Part shown: one piece after another, positions 45,248-57,789 of the stretch
How the letters are laid out: each line of letters starts with the position of its first letter
Position numbering within the stretch: the first letter of the stretch is position 1
NCBI GenBank assembly: GCA_022749755.1
Contig: CM040442.1
Location: 12,126,457-12,190,456, forward strand
Origin: Azadirachta indica
Taxonomy: Eukaryota; Streptophyta; Magnoliopsida; Sapindales; Meliaceae
Length of the DNA stretch: 64,000 bases
Direction of reading: 5' to 3'
Program-made: the position numbers and the translations under genes
The notes under the pieces: model-generated
The model's database searches: none
What the model saw: the letters and a program-made list of their open reading frames with translations, nothing else
What the model was told of the DNA's origin: nothing

Positions 45248-46085
45248 TAAAGTGAGTTTGGCAATGCTAATAAGCACTCCATAAGTGCTAATTAGCACTT
45301 GTAAAATGCTAAATCTCTTGTAAAATTTTGACAAATTTTAATAAAAGTGCTTATTAAAAAAATTTTAACATTTGAACTGATTATTTAATTAGCAAAAATT
45401 TGGCGCTTTCTCAAATTAATACTTCAAGTGCTTAAAAAGGTAGTACTTATATAGTTAATGAAAACTTTTTTTTTTCAAAATATCCTTAAACAAATTTAAG
45501 AATTACATTTCTTAAATATTTTTTTGGGTTAAATAGATTTTAATTTAGATGATTATATATATGAATATATAATGAATTATATTAGATATTTGGAGATAAT
45601 ATTATTCGTTATTTTTTTGAGATGCATAAATTATTCAAAATGATATATTATTTGTGTTCATGACATTTATAATTTTATTTATATTGTAATACATAGTATA
45701 TAATTAATACTATAAAATTGTAGTTATTTTTATAACAAAAAATATTTTTTATTTTTTTAGATTATTGAAGTTGTTGCTACTTTCACAACAAATTTTTTAT
45801 TCAGTTTTTTAGAAATATTGTAAAACAAAAAAATATTATATATATATTGTTATATGAATTTATTACTTATTTTAATATATGTCTATTTTAGTAATTTATC
45901 AATACAAAAGTACTTTTTTAGTTATACTACTTCCAAATACGTAATTTAGGACCAATAAGTACTTTTAAAGATTATTAGCCAAGCACTTAAATACTTTTAG
46001 AAAAATTTCCTAAAAGAAAAAGTACTATAAAATATAACACTAATTATTTCAATACTTATTTTTTAGCACTGTCAAATTGACCCTT
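45248..46085. mobile_element. MITE-like element, family 2, copy 1
   Basis: About 840 bp of AT-rich DNA with inverted termini: left 'gagtttggcaatgctaataa', right (reverse complement) 'agggtcaatttgacagtgct'. Subterminal 'aagcact'/'agtgctaatt' words recur inside both ends. A diverged copy lies at 53139-54038. No ORF. Confidence 0.65.
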
Positions 46086-46479
46086 AATCAAAGTTTGATA
46101 ATTTTGTTTGATTTAAAATTCTAAAATTTATCAAATCTCTTGTTAAAAGTTCAGTTAATCTAATAAATGAATAGAAAATTGAGAGAACATTGATGAATAT
46201 AAAAGGATAAGACATGTTAATGAATTAAAAAATATAAAAAGAATATGGATCTAAATAACGACATATATATACTATTTTTTACAGCTAAATTTGACAATAA
46301 GAGGTGGTGCTTAAAAAAAATAAACTTTTTTTAGTTTATTTACTATTTATAATGGTTATAAAATTGGCACCAAATACTTTTTATAATGGCTGACAATAAC
46401 CATAAATGACAACAATTTATTTGCTATATATTGGATTTATTTCAGCTTCTAATATTTAAACGCAATTGATCCAAAAGAC

Positions 46480-46870
46480 TGCAGCAAGAAACTTAAATAA
46501 ACAATGATCAAGTTGAATTAAGAAAGAAATGGAAGAGGAATGATATGCATACTAGATATTAGCGAAGAAGGCTATTTCAAAATCATTTCTTGCTTTTTGC
46601 CTGCTGCTTAAGTTGTTTCCATGAAGCGCAATTTCCTCCTTTTGAGAGTTTGGGGGAAATTTGCGTAGCAGCATTGAGGGAAATAAGTGCAGAATTTTGA
46701 GTTTGGTTTTTGTTTTAGCTAGAAGTAACAATAAGAATTTCAGGGGGAGTTGGCAGATGAAGATGAAGATGAAGACATGATATAGGAAGAGGAATGGAAG
46801 TTATTTGGTTAATGAAATTCAGAAAAAAAGAGGCTGGATCTTTTCATGCTTGCTCTGATACCATGACATA
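46480..46870 (-). mobile_element. Possible LTR-element 5' relic with tRNA-Met primer site
   Basis: On minus, TGGTATCAGAGCAAGC starts at about 46864, preceded by '..ctatgtca', which could be an LTR end. Downstream on minus (46850-46500) is a Ser-rich reading with stops. No second LTR was found, so this may be chance or a lone relic. Confidence 0.35.
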
Positions 46871-48650
46871 GAAGTGTTTATAAAAGGGTTAGTAAAAAAA
46901 TTCAGGACCAACTAACTCGAATAAAGTCCAAAATATAGGGTCGAGTTTAACCCAACCGTAAATATATCAGACACTGCTTAAGCTTTAATTTTTAAATCCC
47001 AATATGGTATATGTCAAAATGGGCTAGGATCGGTTAAAATCTTAGTCAATCTGGACGGTAAGTTCATAACTTGAAAATCTCAGCCATGTCTTAATGAATT
47101 TATCCAATTTTAGGCCGAATTTTATTAACCTTATCCAAAATCGAACTTTTGTCAATGAACTAGGGTGTGCAAATTCTAAATTTGGTTCAGATTTATAAAA
47201 GCCCGGCTTGAACTGAGATAAATTATAAAAGCCCAAATTTTATATCGTCTGGCACAGGTTGGGTTTTACATCTAAATTTCTAAAACTAAAACCTAAGTAG
47301 ATTGGATTTTAAAATTTTCATTCAACCAGAAAATAGATTGGATTGAAATCGAATTGAAGAGATTGGTCAAATTAGATTATGAATTCGACATTGACATTTA
47401 AGAATATTTTAGTCTAATTGTCAAAAATAATATAATCTATTTATTAATAAAAAACTATTTTTATGATACATAAAATTATATTTATGATATATGAAATTGT
47501 ATTTATTATGAAACTATACCCCATTCTCACTTATCCTTTCATTTCCCCCTTTCCATTTTCAATTTTTATTTTTTTACTGATCAATATTTTTATTTACAAT
47601 ATATTTATACTTTTTGCAGGCTGAAACAAAATTTAGTGATAATATTTCTTGAAAATTTATAAGTTTTAATTTTGTATTCTTATAAACTTTAATAATGATT
47701 TAACCTTTTTTTTATAAAGAATTAAATTATAATTATTTTCATATTTATTTATTTTTGTTGTTCTATTTTAAAGGGTATATTTGTTAAAAGTTTAAACAAA
47801 TTATATGCTATTTTTTATCATTTTTATTAATTAAATAAAATAAATATTAATGTTATATATTGTTAATTTCTTTGGACCATATGAGACTCGAATTAATTTT
47901 TCCTTTGTGTTAGATTAGGTCCAGTCATATCAGTTTTATTATATAGTGGAATGAATTAAATTAAGAAAACTCTAATCTCCCAACTAATGGATCTAGTATA
48001 GATTTTGATCAAATTCACCTAATTTGATCTGTTAAACAGTGCATGACAACAATGACAATGAAGAGTTCAAAAAATATTTTTTATTTATAATGTTGTATGC
48101 TTTATACATATACAATTGATCTATACAATTGTGTAACAAAGAATGAAACCACATTAAACAGAATATTTACAGTAAATACAGTAGGCGATATTACAATGCT
48201 AAGATTATGCTATGTCATCACGTGACATAAATACTTTAATATTTTCGTATAGCAATGGCAATGGAGTGAGGTGGGGTTGAAAAGGCCTTTTCATTTAGAT
48301 CCCAATTCTCTAATAAATTTAATAGGTCGAGGATAGAGAATTCTGTACCAGAAATGAATTTGCCATTCCTACTTATTTTCTCCATTTTCTTATTTATTTA
48401 TATTAAATACTAAATAAAAATGTCATTAATATATCACAATATTATTTATATGCAATAACTATATTAAAAGTATTAACTTCACTATTTGATAGGATAAAAA
48501 TATTATGAATTATAGAAGAAAATTGAATTAAACATTGTTAACATATATATTTTTATTTAAAAATAATATATTATAACATATATATTAAGGACGGGTGGGG
48601 TAAATTTGAGAGTATTAAACAATTTTTAGTATTATTAATATTATAGGAAG
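46871..48650. other. No gene recognised
   Basis: AT-rich, with no recognisable protein or clear element ends. Confidence 0.4.
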
Positions 48651-48663
48651 ATTATTATATATT

Positions 48664-50270
48664 ATTAATATTATATTGAGACTTTTCCTTATGTGATTAA
48701 ATACAAGCAAGGTAAGGACAATATTGTAGCTGATGCACTATCAAGAAGGTATACTTTACTTAATGCTTTACATGCAAGAATGCTTGGATTTGAACATATT
48801 AAAACTCTTTGTGATGACGATACTGACTTTTCTAGCATTGTTAAAGCATGTGAGAAAGCTACATATGGTAAGTTCTATAGAATGGATGGATTTTTGTTTA
48901 AGAAAAATAAATTGTGCATACCTATTTATTCTCTAAGAGAATTGCTTGTAAAAGACTCTTATAGAGGTGGTTTAATAGGACATTTTGGCATTACAAAAAC
49001 TTTAGACATTTTAGATGAACACTTCTATTGGCCTAAAATGAAAAAGGATGTGCAAAAAGTTTGTGATAGACGTGTTGTGTGCAAACAAGTTAAATATAAA
49101 GTTTTGAAATCAAGGTTTGTATACTCTTTTACCTATTTCTAGTGAACTTTGGGCTAATATTTCCATGGATTTGTTTTGGGTTTACCTAAATCGAAAAAGG
49201 GGAAGGATTCTATTTTTGTAGTGGTTGATAAGTTTTCCAAGATGTCACATTTTATACCTTGAAATAAAACTGATGATGCCACTAACATGGAAATCTGTTC
49301 TTTAGGGAAGCAGTGTGTTTGCATGGTATTCCAAAAATTATTGTTAGTGATAGGGATGTAAAGTTTTTAAGTCATTTTTGGAAAGCTTATGGAGTAAATT
49401 GGGTACTAAATTGTTATTTTCTACTACTTGTCACCTACAAACTGATGGTCAAATAGAAGTTGTGAATAAGATTTTAGGAATTTTGTTGCGTGCTATTATC
49501 CAAAAGAATTTGAAGAATGTGGAAGAGTGCATTCCATTATTTATTGAATTCGCATATAATAGAGTTGTGCATTCTACTACCGGTTTTTCAACTTTTGAAA
49601 TTGTTTATAGCTTTAACTTACTAACCCCTTTGGATTTAGTTTCTTTACCTTACAATGAAAGAACTAGCTTAGATAGGAAAAAAAAAAGGCAGAATTAGTA
49701 AGAAAACTACATGAAGATGTGCGCAAGAACATTAAAAAAAGAATTAACAAATTTCAAGCCAAATAAACACAGGATGAAGGCACATTGTATTTGAACCTGG
49801 TGATTAGGTTTGGGTACATATGTGAAAGGAAAGGTTTCCAACTCAAAGGAAGTCAAAGTTTCATCCAAGAGGAGATGGTCCCTTTCAAGTTGTTGAGAAG
49901 ATCAATGATAATGCATACAAATTGGATCTTTCAGGTAAGTATACTGTGAATGCAACTTTTAATGTCACTGATCTTTTTTCTTTTGATGTAAATGGTGAAA
50001 ATTCATGGAAGAATTGTTATGAGGAGCAAGGGGATGCAGACAAAGCGGAAGAGTATGTTACAAGGATAAAGTTGCATTCTCTCTATTCTATGAACCATCA
50101 CTGATACCGCTAACTAAAAAAAAGAAGGGATGAAAGATGTGGTTCAGGGATTCTTTTCAGTCAGTCAAGGATGCATTGAATAGGATAATTCAAGGGTTAT
50201 GGGATGATCTTGCAACAATTTAGGAGTGCAAGAAAAAGTCAAATATTAAGCTTGGACTTCAAGACAATAA
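48664..50270 (+). pseudogene. Ty3/gypsy pol fragment: RNase H end, integrase, C-terminus
   Basis: The first block (48664-49142) opens with YKQGKDNIVADALSRR, the end of RNase H, then the integrase zinc-binding domain: GGLIGHFG, LDEHFYWPKMKKDV and CDRRVVCKQ (usual C..C; the second zinc cysteine is Arg here). The core is frameshifted (MDLF near 49165, [14 protein letters not shown] at 49220-49260) and then open at 49378-49698 ([57 protein letters not shown]). A C-terminal block with [14 protein letters not shown] and [10 protein letters not shown] ends near 50104. It belongs to a different gypsy lineage from those at 17955 and 39799. RT and gag are missing. Confidence 0.9.
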
Positions 50271-50945
50271 TTAGAGCTTGGTAACATTGACACAAGTATA
50301 AGAAGGCAAAACTTAAAGATTAAAGCTTTTACGGAATTCGACTTCTCAAATCTGTACAAGGCTATATTCAAATGATGTCTCAAGGCTAAGCAAGCATATT
50401 CAAGTCTTTTAATTGCAATTCGAATTACATCGTCATCATGATGCAAGTTTCGGATTCCATGTTTCATTTGGGCTAAGTTGTTGTTCAAGCCCATTATCTA
50501 TCTTACTCTTATTTATAAATATATATTATTTAGTTTGTTATGTATTTGAGCTATTAATGTTAATTATTAAGCACAAATTCAGTTTGTTTTAATTTAAGTT
50601 AGAATAAGTTTAATTTTGTGACTAAACACTCCATGTAGGGTTACTTATTTCTTGTATTCTTATATATTCAGCCATATAGGGATGATTATTCTTTGAATGA
50701 AATAAAAATTGAGAGTGTTTTTCTTGTTTTGATTCTTGCTTGAATCAAGATTTTTACAATTAAAGCTAATTACTTTGAGAGTATTTAGTTCCAAGGTTCT
50801 ATTTTCGCAAGTTGAAATTGGGTCGCGGATTTGAGTAAATCTGGTTTAGCTTTCCAAGAAGTTATTTCTATGTGTAACGATATTACGTCTCAAGTTTAAT
50901 ATACTCGGGGTTCGTATCAAGCCTGCTTTAATTTTATTTTTATAA
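50250..50945 (+). repeat. Candidate 3' LTR of the 48664 element
   Basis: It follows the pol end and contains an LTR-like R/U5 stretch: 'gaatgaaataaaaattgaga' and 'ttcttgcttgaatcaag', ending near 'gtattcgtatcaag'-type sequence at about 50925. No 5' partner is in the window, so the limits are inferred. Confidence 0.45.
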
Positions 50946-51424
50946 AAATCTATTTTTTTTACTTTACTCTTTTTAACCAATCCAAACCCTTACCTCTTAA
51001 AGCATTCACCCCTTCTTCAATGGTGGTGGCATCAATAGTAGAGATGGCAATGGCGAGAGAAATCGTACAAATAAGTGTTGATTCTAATTTGACGATAGTA
51101 AACGAAAACTATTGATAAGTTTTCTATAGTTTTGTTAGTATTTTTTCAACATAAATGAAAAAAAGGCTTTTTTTAGTATGATTTTTACTGAATATTAATA
51201 ATATAAATGTATTTATTGGAATGGGAAGAAATTTTGGCCGAAAAATAAAAATTTTGTGGAACATTATATTGAATTTGGAGGAAAAATGTTACTGAAATTT
51301 CAGAAAAAATAAACCCAGAAGTGCAGAAAAAAGTTTTGAGACCAATGCATTACAAAAATGATTGTTGTCTTAGAAAGGACCGATTTTCGGGATGCATTTG
51401 TCCTGAAATGAGTCCCTTTATAGG

Positions 51425-51760
51425 CCCTTATTAAAGAAAAACATAATAAAATAATTAACAAATATAATAAAATAATAATAAATAATCTTATAAGAAATTA
51501 TTATTTAATAATAAATTAATAATTATATTTTTAATTATTCAATAATAATCAATAAAAATAATTAATAATAATATAATGGTAAATAATTAATAATAATAAA
51601 TAATAGAGTAATAATTATTATTAATAATTAATAATCATGTGAGATGTAATAAAAATAATTGATTAGTAATAGTAAATAATAATAGTTATAATAATAATAA
51701 TAATAATAATAATAATTACTAGAGATAATAATAATATCATGTCTGCTAGGTTTTGATAGT
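51425..51760. repeat. AAT/ATT-rich low-complexity region
   Basis: Mainly 'aataata' and 'aataatt' words, with a clean (ATA)n run at about 51690-51716. No other content. Confidence 0.85.
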
Positions 51761-51969
51761 TAGAATTTCTTACTATAATAATAAGTCAAACTTTGTCACT
51801 AACATATTTCTAAATACCATTATTAAATGTTTCCCACGAACTGTTGTAGTAAACAAAAAATGTTACTAAATCTTCCATACTTGTGTAAATACATAAAAAT
51901 TCAATAATGTTTAATATAAAACTACACCAAATTATTCACCCAATATTTTTCCTAAAATTATTTTTTGGG

Positions 51970-52255
51970 TAAAAAAAAAAATTTTTGTATAAGGTAAAAT
52001 TTGGTCTTACTAGAAAAGTAGTTTTCGGGTAAGGCCAAATTTTACCTTATTTAACAAGTGGTTGTCTTACCCAAACATTAGTTTTTAGGTAAGACCACAT
52101 TTTGTCTTACCTTATAACCATTTTTTAGGTAAGGTCATATTTTATCTTACTTGAAAAGTGGTTGCCTTTTAGGTAAGGACAAATTTTGTCTTATGCAAAA
52201 AGTGGTTTTAGGGTAAGGAAAAATTTGACCTTACTCGAAAAGTGACTTTGGATGA
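51970..52255. repeat. Hairpin-forming tandem repeat, about 6 units
   Basis: Units of about 38-60 bp follow the scheme 'aaaagtggttttt', then 'ggtaagacaaattttgtcttacc'-like. The second part is itself an inverted repeat, GGTAAGAC with GTCTTACC around an AAATTT core. Hairpin centres lie near 51993, 52042, 52098, 52140, 52184 and 52227. Confidence 0.8.
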
Positions 52256-52259
52256 AAAA

Positions 52260-53135
52260 ATTCATGACCCAAAATTAGCAACACCTTTATATTCTCAAAT
52301 CAATGCTTATCTTTGCATTCATCCAATAATCAATTAACTTAATTTAAATACTAAATCAATTACTTTCTACTATCTAAATAAGATTAAATTACAAATCCTA
52401 ATTTGAGAAATGATTGAATATTTTTAATTCACACATAAAATACATATCTATATGATGAAACAAATTATTTAATATAGGTGACCAATATTTTGCCATCAAA
52501 ACTACACAGTTGCTGTACCGTCCATTGTCGTTGCTTGTAAGAGATGTGAGTTTGAAAAGAGAAAAGTTTAAATTTATAAGAGTTTAAGTTTGTCAAAGTA
52601 TAGAATAATAAGAAAAGTAAAAAAGATAAATCTCATAAAAATAAAATTAAAGTGGGCTATTCAGGACAATTTACTTCGAAAAATATATTTTAAACTAGAT
52701 TAATAAAATTTTTTTTATAAGAAACTATTTATGTAAACTCGAAAAATTTAAGGTTATTTCGAAAAATGTTCCTATATTTTATTATATTGTTAATTGTTTT
52801 TAATATATTGTCTCTTTATTTTTTACATAATTTTTTTTAGTCGTAATTCAATTGAAGATTCGATATTTATTAAAACTACCTTAAACTTCACAAAATTAAA
52901 TTCAAGTAGAAATAGAAAATTTTTTTTATGACAATGGATAGGTGAAAATATGTTAATGGTGTTCAAAACATTTTGAAATTTAGCGAACATCATGCACATG
53001 ATCAAAATACTATTTGTTATCCTTGCCTAAGACATAGGAATTTGAATTAAATCTGTGTGTGATATTGCATATTGGTTGTAGTTTCATGCCGAAAAATGAT
53101 TGGGAGTAGATAAAATGCTTAAACTTTATTGCACT
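52260..53135. other. No gene recognised
   Basis: AT-rich spacer without coding signal. Confidence 0.4.
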
Positions 53136-53138
53136 TAG

Positions 53139-54038
53139 GGTCCAATTGACAGTGGTAATTAGCACTTACCAACAGTTCAAAAATACTTATTGATATATAT
53201 ATTTGACAATTTTAGTAACAAATAATTATCCAAATAAAATTAGCATTTAGAAAAATTTTTAAATTAGTGCATAATGGGATGCTTTATGAAATTAATACTT
53301 AAGTGGATAGCATTCCAATTTTAATAAAAGCATTGTAATTCTGAAAATATCTCAATAAATTTTAAAAATTCTACCTTATATTAATGAAAATTTTATCATT
53401 TCGAACGTACTCTTAAATAATTTTAAAAATGTCAATTCTTATCCTATTTTTTTAATTGATTATTTTTTAAATTATTAAATTTAATATTATTTGTTTGTTT
53501 TTTAATAGTAATGATGACACTAAATTGTAATATATATATATTTATCAAATAAAAATATAATTTTTATTAAATAATTATTTTATTTTTAGTGTATTTATTA
53601 TTATTAACAATATTAAATATAAAATATGACAAATACATAGATACTTATTTGTCTCTATTAAATTTTATAAATAGTTAATTTAAAAATAATAGACTTTTAA
53701 TTTTTTTTATAATTTTTATTTTTATTTTTCAAAATATTTGTTTTTATTAAAAAATACTAATGCATAGCATTAATTTATGTATTATTTGATTTAAAAAATG
53801 TTATTAATTCTACATATTACTTAATTGCAAAAATTTTCTATTTTAGTAATTTGTTAATATTAAAGCGCTTTTTTAATTATAATTCTGAACATCTAATTTA
53901 GCACTAAATCTATAACATGAGTGCTTTTGATAACTATTAGGCAAACAGTACTTTTCTGAAAACTGTTAAAAAAATGTTAAAAGGTATAAGTACTAAACAT
54001 ATTAGTGCTTTTTTTAGCACTCTCAAATAAAACCTTAG
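53139..54038. mobile_element. MITE-like element, family 2, copy 2
   Basis: Termini 'agggtccaattgacagtggt' (left) and, on the complement of the right end, 'aaggttttatttgagagtgc'. Subterminal 'taattagcactt' and 'attagtgcttttttagc'-type words match copy 1 at 45248-46085. About 900 bp, noncoding. Confidence 0.65.
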
Positions 54039-54039
54039 T

Positions 54040-56327
54040 TAAAAATAGGAATTTGGGGGGCATATATACGTATATATATGCATACATACATACATAAATA
54101 TATATATAAGTAAGAAAATAAAGAATATATGAGAAAGGAAATACCAATATTGAAAAAGTACAAGCACCATATTAAAAAAGTAAAATATAAAAGTATTTTT
54201 TTAATTGCAAGTTAAAGATACATTATTAACAAAATTGTTTGCTAATTTGTTGGTCAAACCAAAAATATGACAAACATCAAAATTGTAAGGAAGCCGCTAA
54301 ATTAAAATAAAAATATAAAAAAATTCAAAAAGAACATCCATTAAACTAACTCTATGTCCAGTGGCTTTTATCGATGTTGTAAGCGTATATCAGTGTTTTC
54401 TTTACTTTGGTTTCAAGTAAACATTTTTGTGTTTTTCAATCATTATGATGAATTTATGGTTATTTTTATTTTTCACTTGCAATGTATGACTTGAAGTTTC
54501 ACACTTACAAAATTTAATATATGATATTTTCTTATCAAAATTGTTTTAGTTTTGATCTTCATGAAATGTAATAGGGTTATATATATATATATATATACGG
54601 CAACAATTTATGTGTTTTTTTATGATAGTGATGAGGTCTGTGTATTTCTTCTCTTTGTATTTGGTTATAATGGTTGTATTAAGATTGTGACACAGTTAAT
54701 TCGTAAGCAGATTTTGATACGAAACCTTTATTTTGTGCAAACATTTAGTTAGTCAAATTGTAAAAAAGGGGAGCACATCACGATAGCTGAACAACGAGAT
54801 CTTACGGTAAGCTTAATTTATGGGTTATGAAAATGGTAGTACATATAAGCATATATTTACTTTTGCTTGTTTTAGTGTTCATGGAAGTTAGTTGTAATTT
54901 AAGTACTATGTTTTCACTACTGTCATTGTTAAATGTTAAAATGGACCGTGTTACAATACATGCTTATGATTTTTGCTTTTGATGATTAAATATTAGCAAT
55001 TATGCACTCACAATTGAATTAGATACTGAAATCATAACCATGTTATAGATCTTTAGTTTATGACATTTAGTTATTACGGGGTTTCTTCAATAGAATTAGT
55101 TGGATTACACACTAGGTGTTGGTAACAATTGTAAACTATATACTTATTTATTAAAATTGTATGTTTGTTTAATGGAAAATAAGAATTGGTGTTGTTGACA
55201 TGGATTTGCACTTAAAATCATCCCTATATCATTATCTGTATGATGTTTGTAATCTAATTAAGGTACATATATGAATAAATAAACTACTAAACTGTCTAGG
55301 ATACCTCAATTATATAACAGATTAAGATACGAATTCTTTGAGTTGTCTTTTTAGCTTTGAAATTGGTTTACAGATTGAGAAATGCTATCATATTGGAGAA
55401 AAAGAATGCCCATGATTTTAGTTTTCCTATAGCTCCATAAAAAAAATAAAAAAAATCATTCCACATTAATTAATTGAACAAAGAAAAATCAAATCACATA
55501 AATCCCATCATTTCTGCATAGATAAAACTAATTTATAAATAAAATATACTACATAGAAGGAATAAGAGTATTACCTTTGAGGCACATATATTACAGGCCA
55601 ATTTAATCATGGTTTTCACATAATGCTACTTAGTATAACAACCTATATTTTAAAAAATGGATGCATAAAAATTTGCACGACACAAATCATAAAAGAAACA
55701 AAATCTCAGCACTTAAAATATAAAGTCATCAGCATCAGTCAACCATATGTATAGATTTATAAATTACTAAGAGACGACTCGCTTGACAAATGAGAAGCAA
55801 GTAATAATTTTACAAAGTCATGCCTCAAAAAACTATTGTTAGAACAAAGCACATTGCTAAATACTTTTTGACTCATTTCAATTTGCTTAGTGCATGCACT
55901 TCATATTTTGGTGATGCAAACAAAAGATTAATTAGAAAAAAAATCATGTTTTGGACAAAAGAAAGGCTGTATATTCGCAAACAAGTATTTACAAAAACCA
56001 AAATCTCATAAACGTTGGTTAAACTAAAGGTTAATGGGTTCTAATAGTCAAGTAAGATTAATTCACAACAAACACACTTAAAATTTAAAAAATAAGATTA
56101 TGAAAAAAACTAATTGAGAAAAGTGAGTTCTTTCGTTAATAATTAAAAAATATTTATATAAATAAATTTGATTTTCTAATTTACATAAAACTAATTTTTC
56201 TTTTTTAATAAAAAATATGTTCAAATAAAAAGTGACCTATAATTTGTTATTTATTTAAAAAGTAATTTATTTTTATTTAATAAAAGAATAGTGTAATTTA
56301 AAATTGATTTATTTAATTATTTTCCTC
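54040..56327. other. No gene recognised
   Basis: AT-rich, with a (TA)n run at about 54578-54596. No recognisable protein, RNA gene or element boundary. Confidence 0.4.
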
Positions 56328-56589
56328 TTTAATAAAGCAAAATAGTTCATATTAAAATTGGTATTTTATACTTAATATTGCATCTGTTCTATTAAAAGAT
56401 CTCACCAATTAAAAAATAGAGGCTTTTAACCTACTATTCTACTTATAGTGCAAAAAATTATAAGTATAAATTTTCAACAACTAGAATTTTTTTTTTTTTT
56501 GCACAATTCGTGTCTAAATTTTAGCAACTATGAGTGATATATCATGGTTTTAATCATTTGTTAGGATGAGTTATCTTAGAAAAAAGAAA

Positions 56590-57620
56590 GATGGGTCATT
56601 AGTGACTGATGACAAGAATGACATATTAGCATAATCATTGGGGAAAGTTGTAATAAAAACACAAGGCTACAAGCGGTGGGGAGGTTTATAAGAGGTACTT
56701 TTAACACTCTTGATGGCAATAATTTTTATGAATGGGAAAGTAGGCTTTACGACCAAAGGTTTACTTTTAATGGCCAGTTGGAACAATTTTGTAAACTTTT
56801 AAACATAACACCAAAATAATCTTCACTCACAAGTTTAAGTGCACAAAAGTTTTTCTATGAAGGAGATGAAAATGTAGAGGCTGAGGAAGAGGAAAGACCT
56901 AAGAGAGGGAATGATGAGAAGGTTGAGGAGGAAAGTCATCTATATAAGTCATCATCTAATTTATATGAAATAGTCGGTCAGTCGCACATTTCACAAATAT
57001 CCCTATCTCCAAATCATATTTTATATGCATAATCTCTACATTTCTTGTTCTCTATATTAGTATCACTAGTTTTGCACTTTCATTGGCTTTTACTAGACTT
57101 TTATAGGTTTCTTTATGCTTGGTGGGCTTATTTTAGCTGTTGTTTTATGTGTGGTATCTACATGTTTCACAAGAGTTTCAAAACCCTCTTTTTTGTTGGG
57201 TTTTGTTGTTACTTTGAACCTATTTTTCTATTATTTGCAGCTCCCTTTTTTGCCTTCAATACTAACAACAAATGTATATTGAACAAATTAAAAATATAAA
57301 TTAGGTTGGTAAGATAAACATATATATATAACATATCATATATCAAAGATTCTAAATTGATCACAAGCTCCTCCTCCTCAACCTTTTCATCATCCTCTCT
57401 CTTAGGTCTCTCCTCTTCCTTAGCCTTTATGTTTTTGTCTCCTTCACAAAAACTTTTGTGCACTTGAACTTGAGATTAAATATTGTTTCAATGTTATTTT
57501 TAAAAGTTTTCGAAATTGTACCAACTAGGCATTAACTTCAGCAAATCTTTGATCGTAGAGCCTTCTTTCCTGCTCATAACATACTTTTATTCACACTTTC
57601 CCTAATGATTGCGCCAATAT
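56590..57620. repeat. Palindrome of unknown gene, copy B (asymmetric)
   Basis: The left arm (about 56590-56932) pairs with 57340-57620. The inner part of the left arm present in A (about 2900-3365) is missing, so the right arm's 56935-57300 is unpaired. The break lies at 'gaggttgaggaggaaagtcatc'. Confidence 0.75.
56945..57463 (-). pseudogene. Unidentified gene copy, minus arm (copy B)
   Basis: The best open part is 57463-57209 on minus: an acidic/basic stretch KAKEEERPKREDDEKVEEEE, then LVINLESLIYDM, then what is probably intron. The downstream exon (57240-56990) resembles 3665-3376 of copy A, with VKHVDTTHKT. I do not recognise the family. Confidence 0.4.
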
Positions 57621-57721
57621 GTAGATGTGGTAAATGGGGCGAGCCAGCTTATAAAATTCAAGTCCAAGCAGGCTCATGTGTTGGGCCAATCCAGGCTCAC
57701 ACAATAATCTTGTTGGGCCAA

Positions 57722-57775
57722 GTCCAGCCGGCCTAGTGGTAATGTAATTGTCTATTGGTCACCTTGTGTTCAATT
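57722..57775 (+). other. tRNA-promoter-like segment (SINE candidate)
   Basis: 'ggcctagtggtaatg' (A-box-like) and 'gtgttcaattctgcc' (B-box-like) are about 35 bases apart, as in tRNA-derived SINE heads. It replaces sequence found in A near 4140-4400. No tail seen. Confidence 0.35.
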
Positions 57776-57789
57776 CTGCCTAATTTTAG

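Noticed and set aside
51425..51760. CRISPR-like or functional repeat array
   Set aside because: Simple AAT-rich low complexity in a plant genome; no regular spacer structure.
56945..57300. 84-codon plus ORF at 57045-57299
   Set aside because: Antisense shadow of the unidentified minus-strand gene copy, Phe/Leu/Cys-rich as expected for the complement of a Lys-rich exon.
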